Made by a program: the position numbers and the translations under genes. From Lysobacteraceae bacterium NML91-0213 (lineage in GTDB: Bacteria; Pseudomonadota; Gammaproteobacteria; Xanthomonadales; Xanthomonadaceae), in the NCBI GenBank assembly GCA_002798175.1, contig NWQL01000001.1, positions 902,124 through 966,123 on the forward strand: a DNA stretch of 64,000 nucleotides, in the 5' to 3' direction. The notes under the pieces are model-generated. The model was not told the origin of the DNA, ran no database searches, and saw only the letters and a list, made by a program, of their open reading frames with translations. This document shows positions 29,123 to 39,173 of this stretch, piece after piece; position 1 is the stretch's first letter; each line of letters starts with the position of its first letter.

Positions 29123-30409
29123 TCAGCGATCGCGTTCGCGCGCCAGTGGGCCGGCCTGCAGTTCGCGCAGGTCCAGCCGGCGCAGCCGTGGCGCCCGCCA
29201 CGCTGCCGCGAGCGCGATCGAGATGGTGACGCAGCCGCCCAGCACCACCGCGGGCACGAGGCCCAGCAGCCGGGCCATCGACCCTGCGTAGAACGCGCCG
29301 AGCTCGTTGGACGAACCCACGAACAGGCCGTTGATCGATGACACCCGGCCACGCATCTCGTCGGGGGTGGCGAGCTGCAGGATCGTCGAACGCATGACCA
29401 CCGAGACGCCGTCGCAGACGCCCGACAGCAGCAGGAAGAACGCCGACAGCCAGAACACCCGCGACAGCCCGAAGCCGATGATGCACAACCCGAAGCACGC
29501 CACCGCGAGCAGCAGGATGCGCCCGGCATTGCGCTGGATCGGGTTGCGCGCCAGCCACACGCCGACCGCCACCGCACCCAGTGCCGGTGCACCGCGCAGG
29601 ATCCCCAGCCCTTCCGGGCCGTAGTCGAGGATGTCGTGGATGAAGGCCGGTGCCAGCGAGATCGCCCCGCCAAACAGCACCGCGAACATGTCCAGCGCCA
29701 GCGCACCCAGCAGGATCTGGTGGCCGAACACGAAGCGTGCGCCCTCCGCGATGCTGGAGAAGATCGGTGCACGCTGCAGCACCGGCGCGGGCTCGGTGAC
29801 CTGCATGCCGGCCAGGGCGACGACCACGCCCAGTGCCAGCACCGCGGCGACGCCATAGGCCGACGCGGTGCCCGACCAGCCGACCAGTACGCCGCCGATC
29901 GCCGGGCCCAGCACCAGCGCCGACTGGAACACGATGCTGCCCAGGCTTGCCCCGCGCACGAACTGCGCGCGCGGCAGCACGCGGGCGAACAGCGCGTTGT
30001 AGACCGGTCCGAGGAAGGCCCGCACCATGCCGGTCAGCACTACAGCGGCGTAGATCGCCCACACGCCAGCGTCGAGAACGCCCAGCGTGAGCAGGGCCAG
30101 CAGCACCGGGGTCAGCGCCAGTCCAAGACCTGCGGCCATGCCCAGCCGCCGCCGCGGCAGGTGGTCGACCAGATACCCGGCGAACGGTGCCACGCAGAAG
30201 TACGGCAGCAGCTCGGCCAGGCCGATCAGGCCGAGCATCCACGGGTTGCGGGTGAGCTCGTAGACCTGCCAGCCGACGGTGACCGCGACCACCTGGTAGG
30301 ACAGGATCGAACAGATGCGGTAGGCCAGCAGCCGGCGGAAGCCGGGATTGCGCAGCGGCGCCGCGCGACTGCTGTCGTCGGCGGCCGCAGGCTGCGCGGC
30401 GTCGCTCAC
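29123..30409 (-). CDS. MFS transporter (EntS-like exporter family)
   Basis: 428 residues with about 12 hydrophobic segments and the MFS_3/EntS-type pattern: N-terminal NPGFRRLLAYRICS, the first cytoplasmic loop DHLPRRRLG and the mid-protein LATPDEMRGRVSSINGLFVGSSNELGA. Such proteins export siderophores or other small molecules; no siderophore synthesis gene is near. The GTG start at 30409 overlaps the sufE stop as GTGA, so expression is coupled to sufE, an unusual pairing. Confidence 0.88.
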   Translation of the reverse strand: MSDAAQPAAADDSSRAAPLRNPGFRRLLAYRICSILSYQVVAVTVGWQVYELTRNPWMLGLIGLAELLPYFCVAPFAGYLVDHLPRRRLGMAAGLGLALTPVLLALLTLGVLDAGVWAIYAAVVLTGMVRAFLGPVYNALFARVLPRAQFVRGASLGSIVFQSALVLGPAIGGVLVGWSGTASAYGVAAVLALGVVVALAGMQVTEPAPVLQRAPIFSSIAEGARFVFGHQILLGALALDMFAVLFGGAISLAPAFIHDILDYGPEGLGILRGAPALGAVAVGVWLARNPIQRNAGRILLLAVACFGLCIIGFGLSRVFWLSAFFLLLSGVCDGVSVVMRSTILQLATPDEMRGRVSSINGLFVGSSNELGAFYAGSMARLLGLVPAVVLGGCVTISIALAAAWRAPRLRRLDLRELQAGPLARERDR

Positions 30410-30846
30410 GCCAGCGCGCGGTGCGCGGCGTTGCGGATCTCCGCCAGCAGTGCCGCCAGCCCGTTGCTGCGCGTGGGCGACAGGTGCCTGGCCAGGCCGA
30501 TCGCGGCGATGTAGTCCGGTTCGGTCGCGGCGATCTCCTGCGCACTGCGGCCGGCGTAGACCCGCAGTGCGAGGAAGATCAGCCCGGAGACGATCGCCGA
30601 ATCGCTGGTGGCGGCGAAGTCCAGCCGCGCCGCATCACCCGAAGGCACGATCCAGACCATCGACTGGCAGCCCAGCAGGCGGTTGTCCTCGGTCTTCCAC
30701 TCTTCGGGGAACGGCGGCAGCTTGCGGCCGAGGTCGATCAGGTACTGGTAGCGCTCGGACCAGTCGCCGAAGAAGGCGAACTCGTCGCGGATCGCGGCCT
30801 GGGCATCCGCGGCGCTGGCTTCGAGGGGGAAAACGGTGTCGTTCAC
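30406..30846 (-). CDS. sufE: Cysteine desulfuration protein SufE
   Basis: 146-residue sulfur-acceptor protein. The persulfide Cys lies in LLGCQSMVW (~residue 59), after the family segment WSERYQYLIDLGRKLP and before FAATSDSAIVSGL. SufE takes sulfur from the SufS cysteine desulfurase for Fe-S cluster assembly. No sufBCDS genes are in the window. The start is GTG 30846 (no ATG available in frame at the right place). It is 86 bp downstream of cysS, whose product uses the same substrate, cysteine; co-transcription is possible. Confidence 0.93.
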   Translation of the reverse strand: MNDTVFPLEASAADAQAAIRDEFAFFGDWSERYQYLIDLGRKLPPFPEEWKTEDNRLLGCQSMVWIVPSGDAARLDFAATSDSAIVSGLIFLALRVYAGRSAQEIAATEPDYIAAIGLARHLSPTRSNGLAALLAEIRNAAHRALA

Positions 30847-30932
30847 AATGTGCCTGTCGGTTCGGTGTCGCCGTGTGCATCGCGGGTCGCCCGTGCTGCG
30901 ATCGAGCGGGCGCAACGCTGCAAGGCCGGTGC

Positions 30933-32303
30933 TCAGCCGCGCTTGCGGACCCAGCGTACGCCCTGCGGCGTGTCCTCCAGCTGCACGCCGTCGGCGGCGA
31001 GCTGGTCGCGGATGGCATCGGCGCGGGCGAAGTCGCGTGCCTTCTTGGCGGCGCTGCGTTCGTCCACCAGCGACTGGATGCGTGCATCGTCGTCGCCCGC
31101 GGCGCCGCGCCCGAACCAGTCGGCAGGCGATTGCTGCAGCAGGCCGAGCGCCAGGCCGGCGCCGAGCAGCCGCGCCTTCGCCTCGACACGTGCCTCGCCT
31201 TCGGCCTTGCGTGCCTCGCTACCGAGGCGCGCGAGTTCGGCCAGTGCCTGCGGGGTGTTGAGGTCGTCGTCGAGCGCAGCCTCGATGGCGGCGGGTATGC
31301 GTGGCGTCGCGTCGACGTCGGCAAGATCGCGCAGGGTGGCGTACAGCCGCTCCAGCGTGCGCGCCGACTGCTCGACCAGCGCATCCGACCAGTCCAGCGG
31401 CTGCCGGTAGTGCGCCGACAGCAGCGCATAGCGCAGTGCTTCGGCGGGATGCTGCTGCAGCAGGTCGCGGACCTTCTCGATGTTGCCGACGGACTTCGAC
31501 ATCTTGGCGCCCGACAGCGTCAGCATGCCGTTGTGCAGCCAGAACCTGGCGAACGGCGCACCGCCATGCGCGCATTCGCTCTGTGCGATCTCGTTCTCGT
31601 GGTGCGGGAACTGCAGGTCGACGCCACCGGCATGGATGTCGATGGTCCGACCCAGGTGCGCCGCCGCCATCGCCGAGCACTCGATATGCCAGCCCGGGCG
31701 CCCGCGGCCCCACGGCGAATCCCAGCCGGGCAGGTCGTCGGTGGACGGCTTCCACAGCACGAAGTCGCCGGGATCGCGCTTGTAGGGCGCCACCTCGACA
31801 CGGGCGCCGGCGCGCATGTCCTCGATATCGCGGCGGGAGAGCTTGCCGTAGCCGTCGAAGCTCTCGACCGCGAACAGCACATGGCCCTGGGCGGCATAGG
31901 CGTGGCCGCGGTCCACCAGCTGCGCGATCATCGCCACGATCTCGGCGATGTGCGCGGTCGCTTCCGGCTCCAGGTCGGGTGGGGCCACGCCGAGCGCCGC
32001 CATGTCCTCGCGGTAGGCGGCGGCGAAGCGGTCGGTGATCGTCGAGATCGGCACGCCCTGTTCGCGCGCGGCGGCGTTGATCTTGTCGTCGACGTCGGTG
32101 ATGTTGCGCGCATAGCGCAGCCCGCCGTGGCGGCGCCGCAGCAGGTCCGCCAGCACCCCGAACACCACCGGCCCGCGCGCGTTGCCGATATGCACGTAGT
32201 TGTAGACGGTGGGCCCGCACACGTACATCGTCGGGCAGGCGGGGTCCTGCGGCTCGAAGGCTTCGACGCGTCGGGTCAGGCTGTTGTGCAGGCGCAGGGT
32301 CAT
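30933..32303 (-). CDS. cysS: Cysteinyl-tRNA synthetase
   Basis: 456-residue class Ia synthetase. HIGH appears as HIGN in [18 protein letters not shown] and KMSKS as KMSKSVGN. Zinc/substrate ligands: Cys in MYVCGP, Cys in WHIECSAM, and His in [13 protein letters not shown]. The C-terminal part has the DALR helices ([16 protein letters not shown]) and [25 protein letters not shown] 32303 gives MTLRLHNSL, the normal family start. Confidence 0.98.
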   Translation of the reverse strand: MTLRLHNSLTRRVEAFEPQDPACPTMYVCGPTVYNYVHIGNARGPVVFGVLADLLRRRHGGLRYARNITDVDDKINAAAREQGVPISTITDRFAAAYREDMAALGVAPPDLEPEATAHIAEIVAMIAQLVDRGHAYAAQGHVLFAVESFDGYGKLSRRDIEDMRAGARVEVAPYKRDPGDFVLWKPSTDDLPGWDSPWGRGRPGWHIECSAMAAAHLGRTIDIHAGGVDLQFPHHENEIAQSECAHGGAPFARFWLHNGMLTLSGAKMSKSVGNIEKVRDLLQQHPAEALRYALLSAHYRQPLDWSDALVEQSARTLERLYATLRDLADVDATPRIPAAIEAALDDDLNTPQALAELARLGSEARKAEGEARVEAKARLLGAGLALGLLQQSPADWFGRGAAGDDDARIQSLVDERSAAKKARDFARADAIRDQLAADGVQLEDTPQGVRWVRKRG

Positions 32304-32424
32304 GGCGGTGCTTGCGGTAAACCCGGTGATTCTAACGGCCCGTCCCGGACCATGACAGCGATGATTCAGGCCGCGCACAGCGCCACGGCCTAAACTCCCT
32401 GAATTCGCGCCTTTCCTGGTTTCC

Positions 32425-32940
32425 ATGCCGCAGCCGCTCCCGCATGCAACGCTCCTGTGCGCCGTCCTGGTGGTGGCGGCAGTCCCGTTGCCGGCATTGG
32501 CGCAGAGCGTGCATGGCAACCAGCGCGCGCAGCGCGATGCACAGATGGCCGCGCCACCGCAGGAGAACGTGCGGATGGAGTACGCCCGCGTGCTGAGCGC
32601 CGAGCCGGTGTACCAGGTGCTGCGCGCGACCAGCATGGTCGAGCGCTGCGATGCCTCCACGCCGGTGGCCGGCGAGGGCGAGCGGCGCGGCATTTCCCGG
32701 GTGGTCGGTGCGGTGCGCGACGTGCTCGGCCCGGGCGAGGAGGAGGCCGAGCGCACGCGTCCGGTCAATGGCAGTTGCCGGATGGTGCCGGTGGAGCGCG
32801 AATTCCGCCGGCCGATCGGTTACGAGGTCGACTACGTGCACAAGGGCGTGAAGTACCGCTCGCGGCTGCCGTACGACCCGGGCAACCGGGTGCGCGTGCG
32901 GGTCTCGGTGACCCCCGTCGTCGGCGCCGCCGCGGAATGA
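32425..32940 (+). CDS. Secreted protein related to the C-terminal part of glycine-zipper 2TM proteins
   Basis: 171 residues with a signal peptide (hydrophobic [17 protein letters not shown], cleavage about residue 26). The mature part has [18 protein letters not shown] and CD near its start, and later [31 protein letters not shown]. This start/end pairing is that of the 17-kDa-antigen/SlyB-like glycine-zipper family. The Gly-rich zipper that usually lies between is replaced by a charged segment ([17 protein letters not shown]). Probably periplasmic or outer-membrane-associated; function unknown. Two Cys (~75 and ~115) could form a disulfide. Confidence 0.75.
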   Translation: MPQPLPHATLLCAVLVVAAVPLPALAQSVHGNQRAQRDAQMAAPPQENVRMEYARVLSAEPVYQVLRATSMVERCDASTPVAGEGERRGISRVVGAVRDVLGPGEEEAERTRPVNGSCRMVPVEREFRRPIGYEVDYVHKGVKYRSRLPYDPGNRVRVRVSVTPVVGAAAE

Positions 32941-32999
32941 CACCCACTCGTGACGCCCACTTGCCGCCCGCGCCCGCGCGTGCGAGGATGCCGCCCCTC

Positions 33000-33104
33000 A
33001 TGAATCCGCTTCGCGCCGACGCCGAGATCCTCACATCCGCCTGGATGGCGGCTGGCATGACCTCGCGCGCGCGTCGACCGGAAGCCCACCACTCCGCTGG
33101 GTAG
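33000..33104 (+). CDS. Putative arginine leader peptide of the arg operon
   Basis: Small ORF of 34 codons ending in TAG at 33102. Codons 23-26 read Arg-Ala-Arg-Arg (CGC GCG CGT CGA), using two arginine codons that are less common in this DNA. In-frame ATGs at 33000, 33045 and 33057 allow peptides of 34, 19 or 15 residues; the shortest, MTSRARRPEAHHSAG, has a typical attenuator-leader length. None has a textbook ribosome site (GAGG lies 14 bases before the first). The last codons overlap the sequence GCTGGGT, which can pair with the terminator 5' arm downstream. Function is inferred from this arrangement. Confidence 0.55.
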   Translation: MNPLRADAEILTSAWMAAGMTSRARRPEAHHSAG

Positions 33105-33166
33105 CCGGTACTCGTCGCTTTTTCGAGTTTCACCAGGACAGACCCAGCCCGAGCGCTGGGTTTTTT
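33096..33166 (+). promoter_or_regulatory. Candidate transcription attenuator (mutually exclusive hairpins) upstream of argF'
   Basis: ACCCAGC (33142-33148) can pair with GCTGGGT at 33155-33161 to make a 7-bp intrinsic terminator with a six-T tail (33161-33166). It can equally pair with the identical GCTGGGT at 33096-33102, which overlaps the stop codon of the leader ORF, to make an antiterminator. A small hairpin ACTCG/CGAGT (33110-33128) lies in the antiterminator loop. A ribosome that stalls at the Arg codons (33066-33077) leaves 33096-33102 free; one that reaches the TAG covers it. This is the logic of classical amino-acid attenuators; it is inferred, not shown. Confidence 0.65.
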
Positions 33167-33245
33167 CGTTTTCGCACCATGCGCATGACGCGCATGACGC
33201 GCAGGCGCCGCAGCCGCGACGCACCACCTCCACCGGACCACGCCG

Positions 33246-34256
33246 ATGTCGATCAAGCATTTCCTCAACACCCAGGACTGGAGCCGCGCGGAACTCGATG
33301 CGCTGCTGGCCGATGCCGCGCGGTTCAAGCGCGAGAAGCTCGGCGATGCGCTCAAGGGCCGCTCGATCGCGCTGGTGTTCTTCAACCCGTCGATGCGTAC
33401 CCGCACCAGCTTCGAGCTGGGGGCCTTCCAGCTGGGCGGCCATGCCGTGGTGCTGCAACCGGGCAAGGACGCGTGGCCGATCGAGTTCGACCTCGGCACG
33501 GTGATGGACGGCGACACCGAGGAGCATATTGCCGAGGTGGCACGCGTGCTCGGCCGCTACGTCGACATGATCGGCGTGCGTGCGTTCCCGAAGTTCGTCG
33601 ACTGGGCCTATGACCGCCAGGACGTCGTGCTGGAGTCGTTCGCGAAGTACTCGCCGGTGCCGGTGATCAACATGGAGACCATCACCCATCCCTGCCAGGA
33701 GCTGGCGCACGCGCTGGCGCTGCAGGAGCACTTCGGCACCAGCGACCTGCGCGGGAAGAAGTACGTGCTGACCTGGACCTACCACCCGAAGCCGCTCAAT
33801 ACCGCGGTGGCCAACTCCGCGCTCACCATCGCCACCCGGCTCGGCATGGACGTGACCCTGCTGTGCCCGGCGCCCGAGTACATCCTCGACGAACGCTACA
33901 TGGACTGGGCCGAGGCCAATGTCGCCGAAAGCGGTGGGTCGCTGGCGATCAGCCACGACATCGATTCCGCCTACGCCGGCGCCGACGTGGTGTACGCCAA
34001 GAGCTGGGGCGCGTTGCCGTACTTCGGCAACTGGGGCCCGGAAAAGCCCATCCGCGAACAGTTCAGGCACTTCATGGTCGACGAGCGCAAGATGGCACTG
34101 ACCAACAACGGCGTGTTCTCGCACTGCCTGCCGCTGCGTCGCAACGTCAAGGCCAGCGATGCGGTGATGGACTCGCCCAACTGCATCGCCATCGACGAAG
34201 CCGAGAACCGCCTGCACGTGCAGAAGGCGGTGATGGCGGCGCTTGCACGCCAGTAG
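33246..34256 (+). CDS. argF': N-acetylornithine carbamoyltransferase
   Basis: 336 residues. It transfers a carbamoyl group to N-acetylornithine, forming N-acetylcitrulline, in place of the ornithine carbamoyltransferase step. The carbamoyl-phosphate loop is FNPSMRTRTSFELGAFQLGG, and the C-terminal motif is SHCLPLRRNVKASD; the Lys there corresponds to the carboxylated Lys known in Xanthomonas AOTCase (family knowledge). HPCQELAHALAL and GKDAWPIEF are further marks separating it from ordinary OTCase. First structural gene of the arg operon, 80 bp after the candidate attenuator. The ribosome site is weak. The next step is done by argE' three genes on. Confidence 0.96.
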   Translation: MSIKHFLNTQDWSRAELDALLADAARFKREKLGDALKGRSIALVFFNPSMRTRTSFELGAFQLGGHAVVLQPGKDAWPIEFDLGTVMDGDTEEHIAEVARVLGRYVDMIGVRAFPKFVDWAYDRQDVVLESFAKYSPVPVINMETITHPCQELAHALALQEHFGTSDLRGKKYVLTWTYHPKPLNTAVANSALTIATRLGMDVTLLCPAPEYILDERYMDWAEANVAESGGSLAISHDIDSAYAGADVVYAKSWGALPYFGNWGPEKPIREQFRHFMVDERKMALTNNGVFSHCLPLRRNVKASDAVMDSPNCIAIDEAENRLHVQKAVMAALARQ

Positions 34257-34316
34257 CCGCCACCACGCCGCGCGATCCGTCCCTTTCCCCCTCCCCCGTT
34301 TCCTCCGAGACCTCCC

Positions 34317-35564
34317 ATGTCGCAGCAGCCCGCGCCTTCTCCTGACGGTTCCTCCACCCGCGTCCCGCCGGCGCAGAGCCGTGACATCGTGCTCGCCTTC
34401 TCCGGCGGCCTCGACACCAGCTTCTGCGTGCCCTGGCTGCAGGAGCGCGGCTGGTCGGTGCATACGGTGTTTGCCGATACCGGCGGCGTGGACGCCGACG
34501 AACGTGCCTTCATCGAGAAGCGCGCACAGGAACTGGGCGTGGCCAGCCACGTGACCATCGATGGCGGCCCGGCGATCTGGAACGGCTTCGTCAAGCCGTT
34601 CGTGTGGGCCGGCGAGGGCTACCAGGGCCAGTACCCGCTGCTGGTGTCCGACCGCTATCTGATCGTCGATGCGGCACTCGAGCGCGCGGCGGAGCTGGGC
34701 ACCAATGCCATCGCCCACGGCTGCACCGGCATGGGCAACGACCAGGTGCGCTTCGATCTGGCGATCAAGGCGCAGGGCGACTACCGCATCGTGGCGCCGA
34801 TCCGCGAGATCCAGAAGGAACACACCCAGACCCGTGCCTACGAACAGAAGTACCTCGAGGAGCGCGGCTTCGGCGTGCGTGCCAAGCAGATGGCCTACAC
34901 CATCAACGAGAATCTGCTGGGCGTGACCATGTCCGGCGGCGAGATCGACCGCTGGGAAGCGCCGGGCGAGGGCGCGCGCGGCTGGTGCGCGCCGCGCAAC
35001 GCATGGCCGGTGGAACCGCTGACGGTGAAGCTGCGCTTCGTCGCCGGCGAGGCGGTGGAGCTGGACGGCAAGCCGCTGCCCGGCGAGCAGATCCTGGCCA
35101 AGCTCAATACGCTGTTCGCGTCCTATGGCGTCGGTCGTGGCGTCTACACCGGTGACACCGTGATCGGCCTGAAGGGTCGCATCGTGTACGAGGCGCCGGG
35201 CATTGTGGCGCTGCTGACCGCGCACCGTGCGCTGGAGGAAGCAGTGCTGTCCAAGCAGCAGAACCGCTTCAAGCCGGACGTCGCGCGCAAGTGGGTGGAG
35301 CTGGTGTACGAGGGCTTCTTCCACGATCCGCTCAAGACCGATCTCGAGGCCTTCCTGGCGTCGTCGCAGGCCAACGTGACCGGCGAGGTGACGCTGGAAA
35401 CACGCGGCGGCCGCGTCGATGCGATGGCTGTTGCATCGGAGCACCTGCTGCACTCGCGCAACGCCACCTATGCACAGTCGGCGGACTGGGGCGTCGAGGA
35501 GGCCGAAGGCTTCATCAAGCTGTTCGGCATGAGCTCCACGCTGTACGCACAGGTCAACCGTTGA
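34317..35564 (+). CDS. argG: Argininosuccinate synthase
   Basis: 415 residues; joins citrulline and aspartate with ATP cleavage to AMP and PPi. N-type ATP pyrophosphatase motif [10 protein letters not shown] near residue 30, [13 protein letters not shown] (substrate loop) and [12 protein letters not shown]. It resembles the ArgG subclass found in xanthomonads rather than the ~445-residue E. coli form. The first ~20 residues are a Pro/Ser-rich extension before the conserved core. 60 bp after argF'. Confidence 0.96.
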   Translation: MSQQPAPSPDGSSTRVPPAQSRDIVLAFSGGLDTSFCVPWLQERGWSVHTVFADTGGVDADERAFIEKRAQELGVASHVTIDGGPAIWNGFVKPFVWAGEGYQGQYPLLVSDRYLIVDAALERAAELGTNAIAHGCTGMGNDQVRFDLAIKAQGDYRIVAPIREIQKEHTQTRAYEQKYLEERGFGVRAKQMAYTINENLLGVTMSGGEIDRWEAPGEGARGWCAPRNAWPVEPLTVKLRFVAGEAVELDGKPLPGEQILAKLNTLFASYGVGRGVYTGDTVIGLKGRIVYEAPGIVALLTAHRALEEAVLSKQQNRFKPDVARKWVELVYEGFFHDPLKTDLEAFLASSQANVTGEVTLETRGGRVDAMAVASEHLLHSRNATYAQSADWGVEEAEGFIKLFGMSSTLYAQVNR

Positions 35565-35630
35565 GCGGGCCACGCCATCGCCCCGCCGACGACCGCCACT
35601 GACGCCGCCACCGCCGTTGATCCGTTTCCG

Positions 35631-36752
35631 ATGACCGAACTCCTCGACAGCACCCTGACGCACCTGGAACGGCTGGTCTCGTTCGACACCCGCAACCCGC
35701 CACGGGCGATCGATACCGGTGGGATCTTCGACTACATCCGCGCGCAGCTGGCGGATTTCCGGGTCGAGGTGACCGACCACGGCGACGGCGCGGTGTCGCT
35801 GTTCGCGGTACGCGGAGAGCCCCGCGTGCTGTTCAACGTGCACCTGGACACCGTGCCCGATTCGCCACACTGGACCGCCGACCCGCTGCGCCTGCGCGTG
35901 CGGGGCCGGCGTGCGATCGGGCTGGGCGCCTGTGACATCAAGGGCGCTGCGGCCGGGCTGATCGCGGCCGCGCAGGCCACCCGCGGTGCCGCCGCGTTCC
36001 TGTTCACCAGCGACGAGGAAGCCAACGACCCGCGCGGCATCGCCGCGTTCCTGGCCCGCGACCACGGCTTCGCTGACGCTGTGATCGCGGAGCCGACACG
36101 CTGCGAGGCGGTGCTCGCACACCGTGGCATCAGTTCGGTGCGGCTGCAGTTCCGCGGTGCGGCGGGGCATGCATCGGGTGCCCATGCGCTCGATGCCAGT
36201 GCACTGCACCAGGCGATGCGCTGGGGCGCCCGTGCGCTGGAGTTCGTCGAGGCACAGGCCCACCAGCGCTTCGGTGGCCTGACCGGCCTGCGCTTCAACG
36301 TCGGTCGGGTGGAGGGTGGCATCAAGGCCAACGTCATCGCCCCGCATGCCGAGGTGCGCTTCGGCTTCCGTCCGCTGCCGTCGCAGGACATCGATGTGCT
36401 GCACGGCACGTTCGGCGGCTTCGTCACCACCGGTGCACTCGATCGCTACGAGGAAACCTTCCGCGGCCCGCCGCTGCCGGCGGGCAATGTGGCCGAGGCC
36501 GAGGAGCGCAGGCTGGAAGCCCGCGACCTTGCCGACGCGCTCGGGCTGCCGGTCGGCAATGCGGTCGATTTCTGGACCGAAGCCTCGCTGTTCTCGCAGG
36601 CCGGCATGACCGCGATCGTCTACGGTCCGGGCGACATCGCCCAGGCGCATACGGCCGACGAATGGGTGATGCTGAGCGAACTCCAGACGTATGCGGAATC
36701 GATCGCACGGATCCTCGATGGCAGCGGCCCGGGCACGGGTGTCCGCCGCTGA
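35631..36752 (+). CDS. argE': N-acetyl-L-citrulline deacetylase (M20 family, argE-like)
   Basis: 373-residue dimetal M20 hydrolase. Metal/catalytic residues: HLDTVPD (~residue 72), GLGACDIKG, the Glu pair in [11 protein letters not shown] in IAEPT and His in [10 protein letters not shown]. Because the operon contains acetylornithine carbamoyltransferase, the physiological substrate is expected to be N-acetylcitrulline, giving citrulline, as shown for the Xanthomonas homologue (family knowledge). Ordinary acetylornithine deacetylase activity cannot be excluded by sequence. 66 bp after argG. Confidence 0.93.
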   Translation: MTELLDSTLTHLERLVSFDTRNPPRAIDTGGIFDYIRAQLADFRVEVTDHGDGAVSLFAVRGEPRVLFNVHLDTVPDSPHWTADPLRLRVRGRRAIGLGACDIKGAAAGLIAAAQATRGAAAFLFTSDEEANDPRGIAAFLARDHGFADAVIAEPTRCEAVLAHRGISSVRLQFRGAAGHASGAHALDASALHQAMRWGARALEFVEAQAHQRFGGLTGLRFNVGRVEGGIKANVIAPHAEVRFGFRPLPSQDIDVLHGTFGGFVTTGALDRYEETFRGPPLPAGNVAEAEERRLEARDLADALGLPVGNAVDFWTEASLFSQAGMTAIVYGPGDIAQAHTADEWVMLSELQTYAESIARILDGSGPGTGVRR

Positions 36753-36843
36753 CGCGACGCTCCAGGCGGAACCCGCTTCGCTCCATGTCCTTCCCTATGG
36801 CCCGCGTCATCCGCAGGCACCGCACCCACCCGAACCCGAGCCG

Positions 36844-38160
36844 ATGCAAGCACATACCCAGACCCGCCAGACCATCGTCCGCCTGCTGTCGTCGATGGCG
36901 AGCGCGCGCGAGATCAGCCAGTACCTCAAGCGTTTCTCCCAGCTCGATGCCAAGCGCTTCGCCGTGGTGAAGGTGGGTGGCGCGGTGCTGCGCGACGACC
37001 TCGACGCGCTGACCTCGTCGCTGACCTTCCTGCAGCAGGTCGGCCTCAGCCCGATCGTGGTGCACGGTGCCGGGCCGCAGCTGGATGCCGAGCTGTCCGC
37101 GGCCGGGATCGAGAAGCAGACCGTCAACGGCCTGCGGGTGACCACGCCGGAGTCGCTGGCGATCGTGCGCCGCGTGTTCCAGGCATCGAACCTCGCACTG
37201 GTGGAAGCGCTGCAGCAGGCGGGTGCGCGCGCGACCTCGATCACCGGCGGCGTGTTCGAGGCGGACTACCTCGACCGCGACACCTACGGGCTGGTCGGCG
37301 AGATCCGCAGGGTGAACCTGGCCCCGATCGAAACCAGCCTGCAGGCGGGCTCGATCCCGGTGATCGCCAGCCTCGGCGAAACCGGCGGCGGGCAGATCCT
37401 CAACGTCAACGCGGACTTCTCCGCCAACGAGCTGGTGCGCAAGCTGCAGCCGTACAAGATCATCTTCCTCACCGGGACCGGCGGGCTGCTCGACGCGCAG
37501 GGCGAGGTGATCGACTCGATCAACCTGTCGACCGAGTACGAACACCTGATGGCGCAGGAGTGGATCAGCGGTGGCATGCGGCTGAAGCTTGAGCAGATCA
37601 AGGGACTGCTGGACGACCTGCCGCTGACCTCCTCGGTGTCGATCACCCGCCCGGACGATCTCGCCAAGGAACTGTTCACGCACAAGGGGTCGGGCACGCT
37701 GGTGCGCCGTGGCGAACGCGTGATGCGCGCGACCGACTGGGGTGCCTTCGACCTGGGTCGCCTGCGCACGCTGATCGAATCGAGCTTCGGCCGGACGCTG
37801 GCGCCGGACTACTTCGAGCGCACCCGTCTGCTGCGCGCCTACGTCAGCGAGAACTACCGCGCCGCGGTGATCCTCACCGCCGAGGACGAGTACGTGTACC
37901 TCGACAAGTTCGCGGTGCTCGACGAAGCCCAGGGCGAGGGCCTGGGGCGCGCGGTGTGGCAGGTCATGCACGAGGAAACGCCGCAGCTGTTCTGGCGTTC
38001 GCGCCACGACAACCAGATCAACATCTTCTACTACGCGCAGTCGGACGGGTGCTACAAGCAGGACGCGTGGAAGGTGTTCTGGTACGGCACCGGCGATCTC
38101 GATGACATCCGTTACTTCGTCGACCATTGCGCCCGGCGCAAGCCGACGCTGGTCGGCTGA
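36844..38160 (+). CDS. argA/argB: Bifunctional N-acetylglutamate synthase/kinase (fused ArgA-ArgB)
   Basis: 438 residues doing the first two steps of the pathway. N-terminal acetylglutamate kinase (~30-285): [30 protein letters not shown] and TGTGGLLD. C-terminal GNAT acetyltransferase (~290-438): [21 protein letters not shown] with the acetyl-CoA loop. This is the vertebrate-type NAGS-K fusion described from Xanthomonas and Maricaulis; these enzymes are feedback-inhibited by arginine through the kinase domain. Start ATG 36844 ([10 protein letters not shown]) is chosen because upstream sequence in frame is low-complexity and unlike the family. Confidence 0.96.
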   Translation: MQAHTQTRQTIVRLLSSMASAREISQYLKRFSQLDAKRFAVVKVGGAVLRDDLDALTSSLTFLQQVGLSPIVVHGAGPQLDAELSAAGIEKQTVNGLRVTTPESLAIVRRVFQASNLALVEALQQAGARATSITGGVFEADYLDRDTYGLVGEIRRVNLAPIETSLQAGSIPVIASLGETGGGQILNVNADFSANELVRKLQPYKIIFLTGTGGLLDAQGEVIDSINLSTEYEHLMAQEWISGGMRLKLEQIKGLLDDLPLTSSVSITRPDDLAKELFTHKGSGTLVRRGERVMRATDWGAFDLGRLRTLIESSFGRTLAPDYFERTRLLRAYVSENYRAAVILTAEDEYVYLDKFAVLDEAQGEGLGRAVWQVMHEETPQLFWRSRHDNQINIFYYAQSDGCYKQDAWKVFWYGTGDLDDIRYFVDHCARRKPTLVG

Positions 38161-38176
38161 ACACGAGGAGACAGGC

Positions 38177-39130
38177 ATGAGCCACCTGATCCGCACCGTC
38201 GGCATCATCGGCGCCCGCGGCCACACCGGCGCGGAGCTGATCCGGCTGATCCACGGCCACCCGTCGATGGAACTCGCGTTCGTGTCCTCGCGCGAGCTCG
38301 ATGGCCAGCGCGTGGACGCCCACATCGACGGCTATGCCGGTGAGCTGCACTACGGCAATCACGCCGCCGACGCCGCCGCGGGGCAGGGTGCCGACGCGGT
38401 GGTGCTGGCGCTGCCCAACGGCAAGGCCGCGCCGTTCGTCGCGGCGCTGGACCGCGGAGCGCCCGGCACCGTCGTGGTCGACCTGTCGGCCGACTACCGC
38501 TTCGACGACAGCTGGTACTACGGGCTGCCGGAGCTGACCCGGGGGCGTTACGGCGGTCAGCGCCGGATCAGCAATCCCGGCTGCTATGCCACCGCGATGC
38601 AGCTTGCGATCGCGCCGCTGCTGGGGCTGGTCGACGGACCGGTGCAGGCGTTCGGGGTCTCCGGTTACTCCGGGGCGGGAACCACGCCGTCCGATCGCAA
38701 CAACGTCGGACTGTTGCGCGACAACCTGATGCCGTACGCCCTGGCCGGCCACGTCCACGAACGCGAAGTGGGCCGCCAGCTGGGTATGCAGGTGGATTTC
38801 ATGCCGCACGTGGCCGCGCACTTCCGTGGCATCACCATGACCGTCAATGCGCATCTGTCGGCATCGGTCGACGTGGACTCGCTTGCGGCGAACTACCGTG
38901 AGCGCTACGCCAGCGAACCACTGGTGGAGATCGTCGAGGACGCGCCGTGGGTCAGCCGCATCGCCGGTCGCCATGGCGTGCAGATCGGTGGCTTCACCGT
39001 CGGCGCCGATGGCCGTCGGGTGGTGGTGGTCGCCACGCTCGACAACCTGCTCAAGGGTGCCGCCACCCAGGCCCTGCAGAACCTCAACCTCGCCTTCGGT
39101 TTCGCGGAGACCGCCGGCATTCCGCTCTAG
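38177..39130 (+). CDS. argC: N-acetyl-gamma-glutamyl-phosphate reductase
   Basis: 317-residue NADP enzyme. N-terminal [16 protein letters not shown], catalytic Cys in SNPGCYATA (~residue 136), SGYSGAG and HVAAHFRGI with the catalytic His region, and the C-terminal [19 protein letters not shown]. The ATG at 38177 has GAGGAGACAGG upstream, the best ribosome site in the operon, 16 bp after the fused argA/B gene. Confidence 0.97.
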   Translation: MSHLIRTVGIIGARGHTGAELIRLIHGHPSMELAFVSSRELDGQRVDAHIDGYAGELHYGNHAADAAAGQGADAVVLALPNGKAAPFVAALDRGAPGTVVVDLSADYRFDDSWYYGLPELTRGRYGGQRRISNPGCYATAMQLAIAPLLGLVDGPVQAFGVSGYSGAGTTPSDRNNVGLLRDNLMPYALAGHVHEREVGRQLGMQVDFMPHVAAHFRGITMTVNAHLSASVDVDSLAANYRERYASEPLVEIVEDAPWVSRIAGRHGVQIGGFTVGADGRRVVVVATLDNLLKGAATQALQNLNLAFGFAETAGIPL

Positions 39131-39173
39131 TACCGGCGCCGTCGCGGTCGCCCAGCAACAGGGAACTCCACCG

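Noticed and set aside
32832..36650. 1272-codon minus-strand open frame opposite the arg genes
   Set aside because: Covers argF', argG and argE' exactly in an antisense codon phase; His/Arg/Gly-rich with no recognisable domain.
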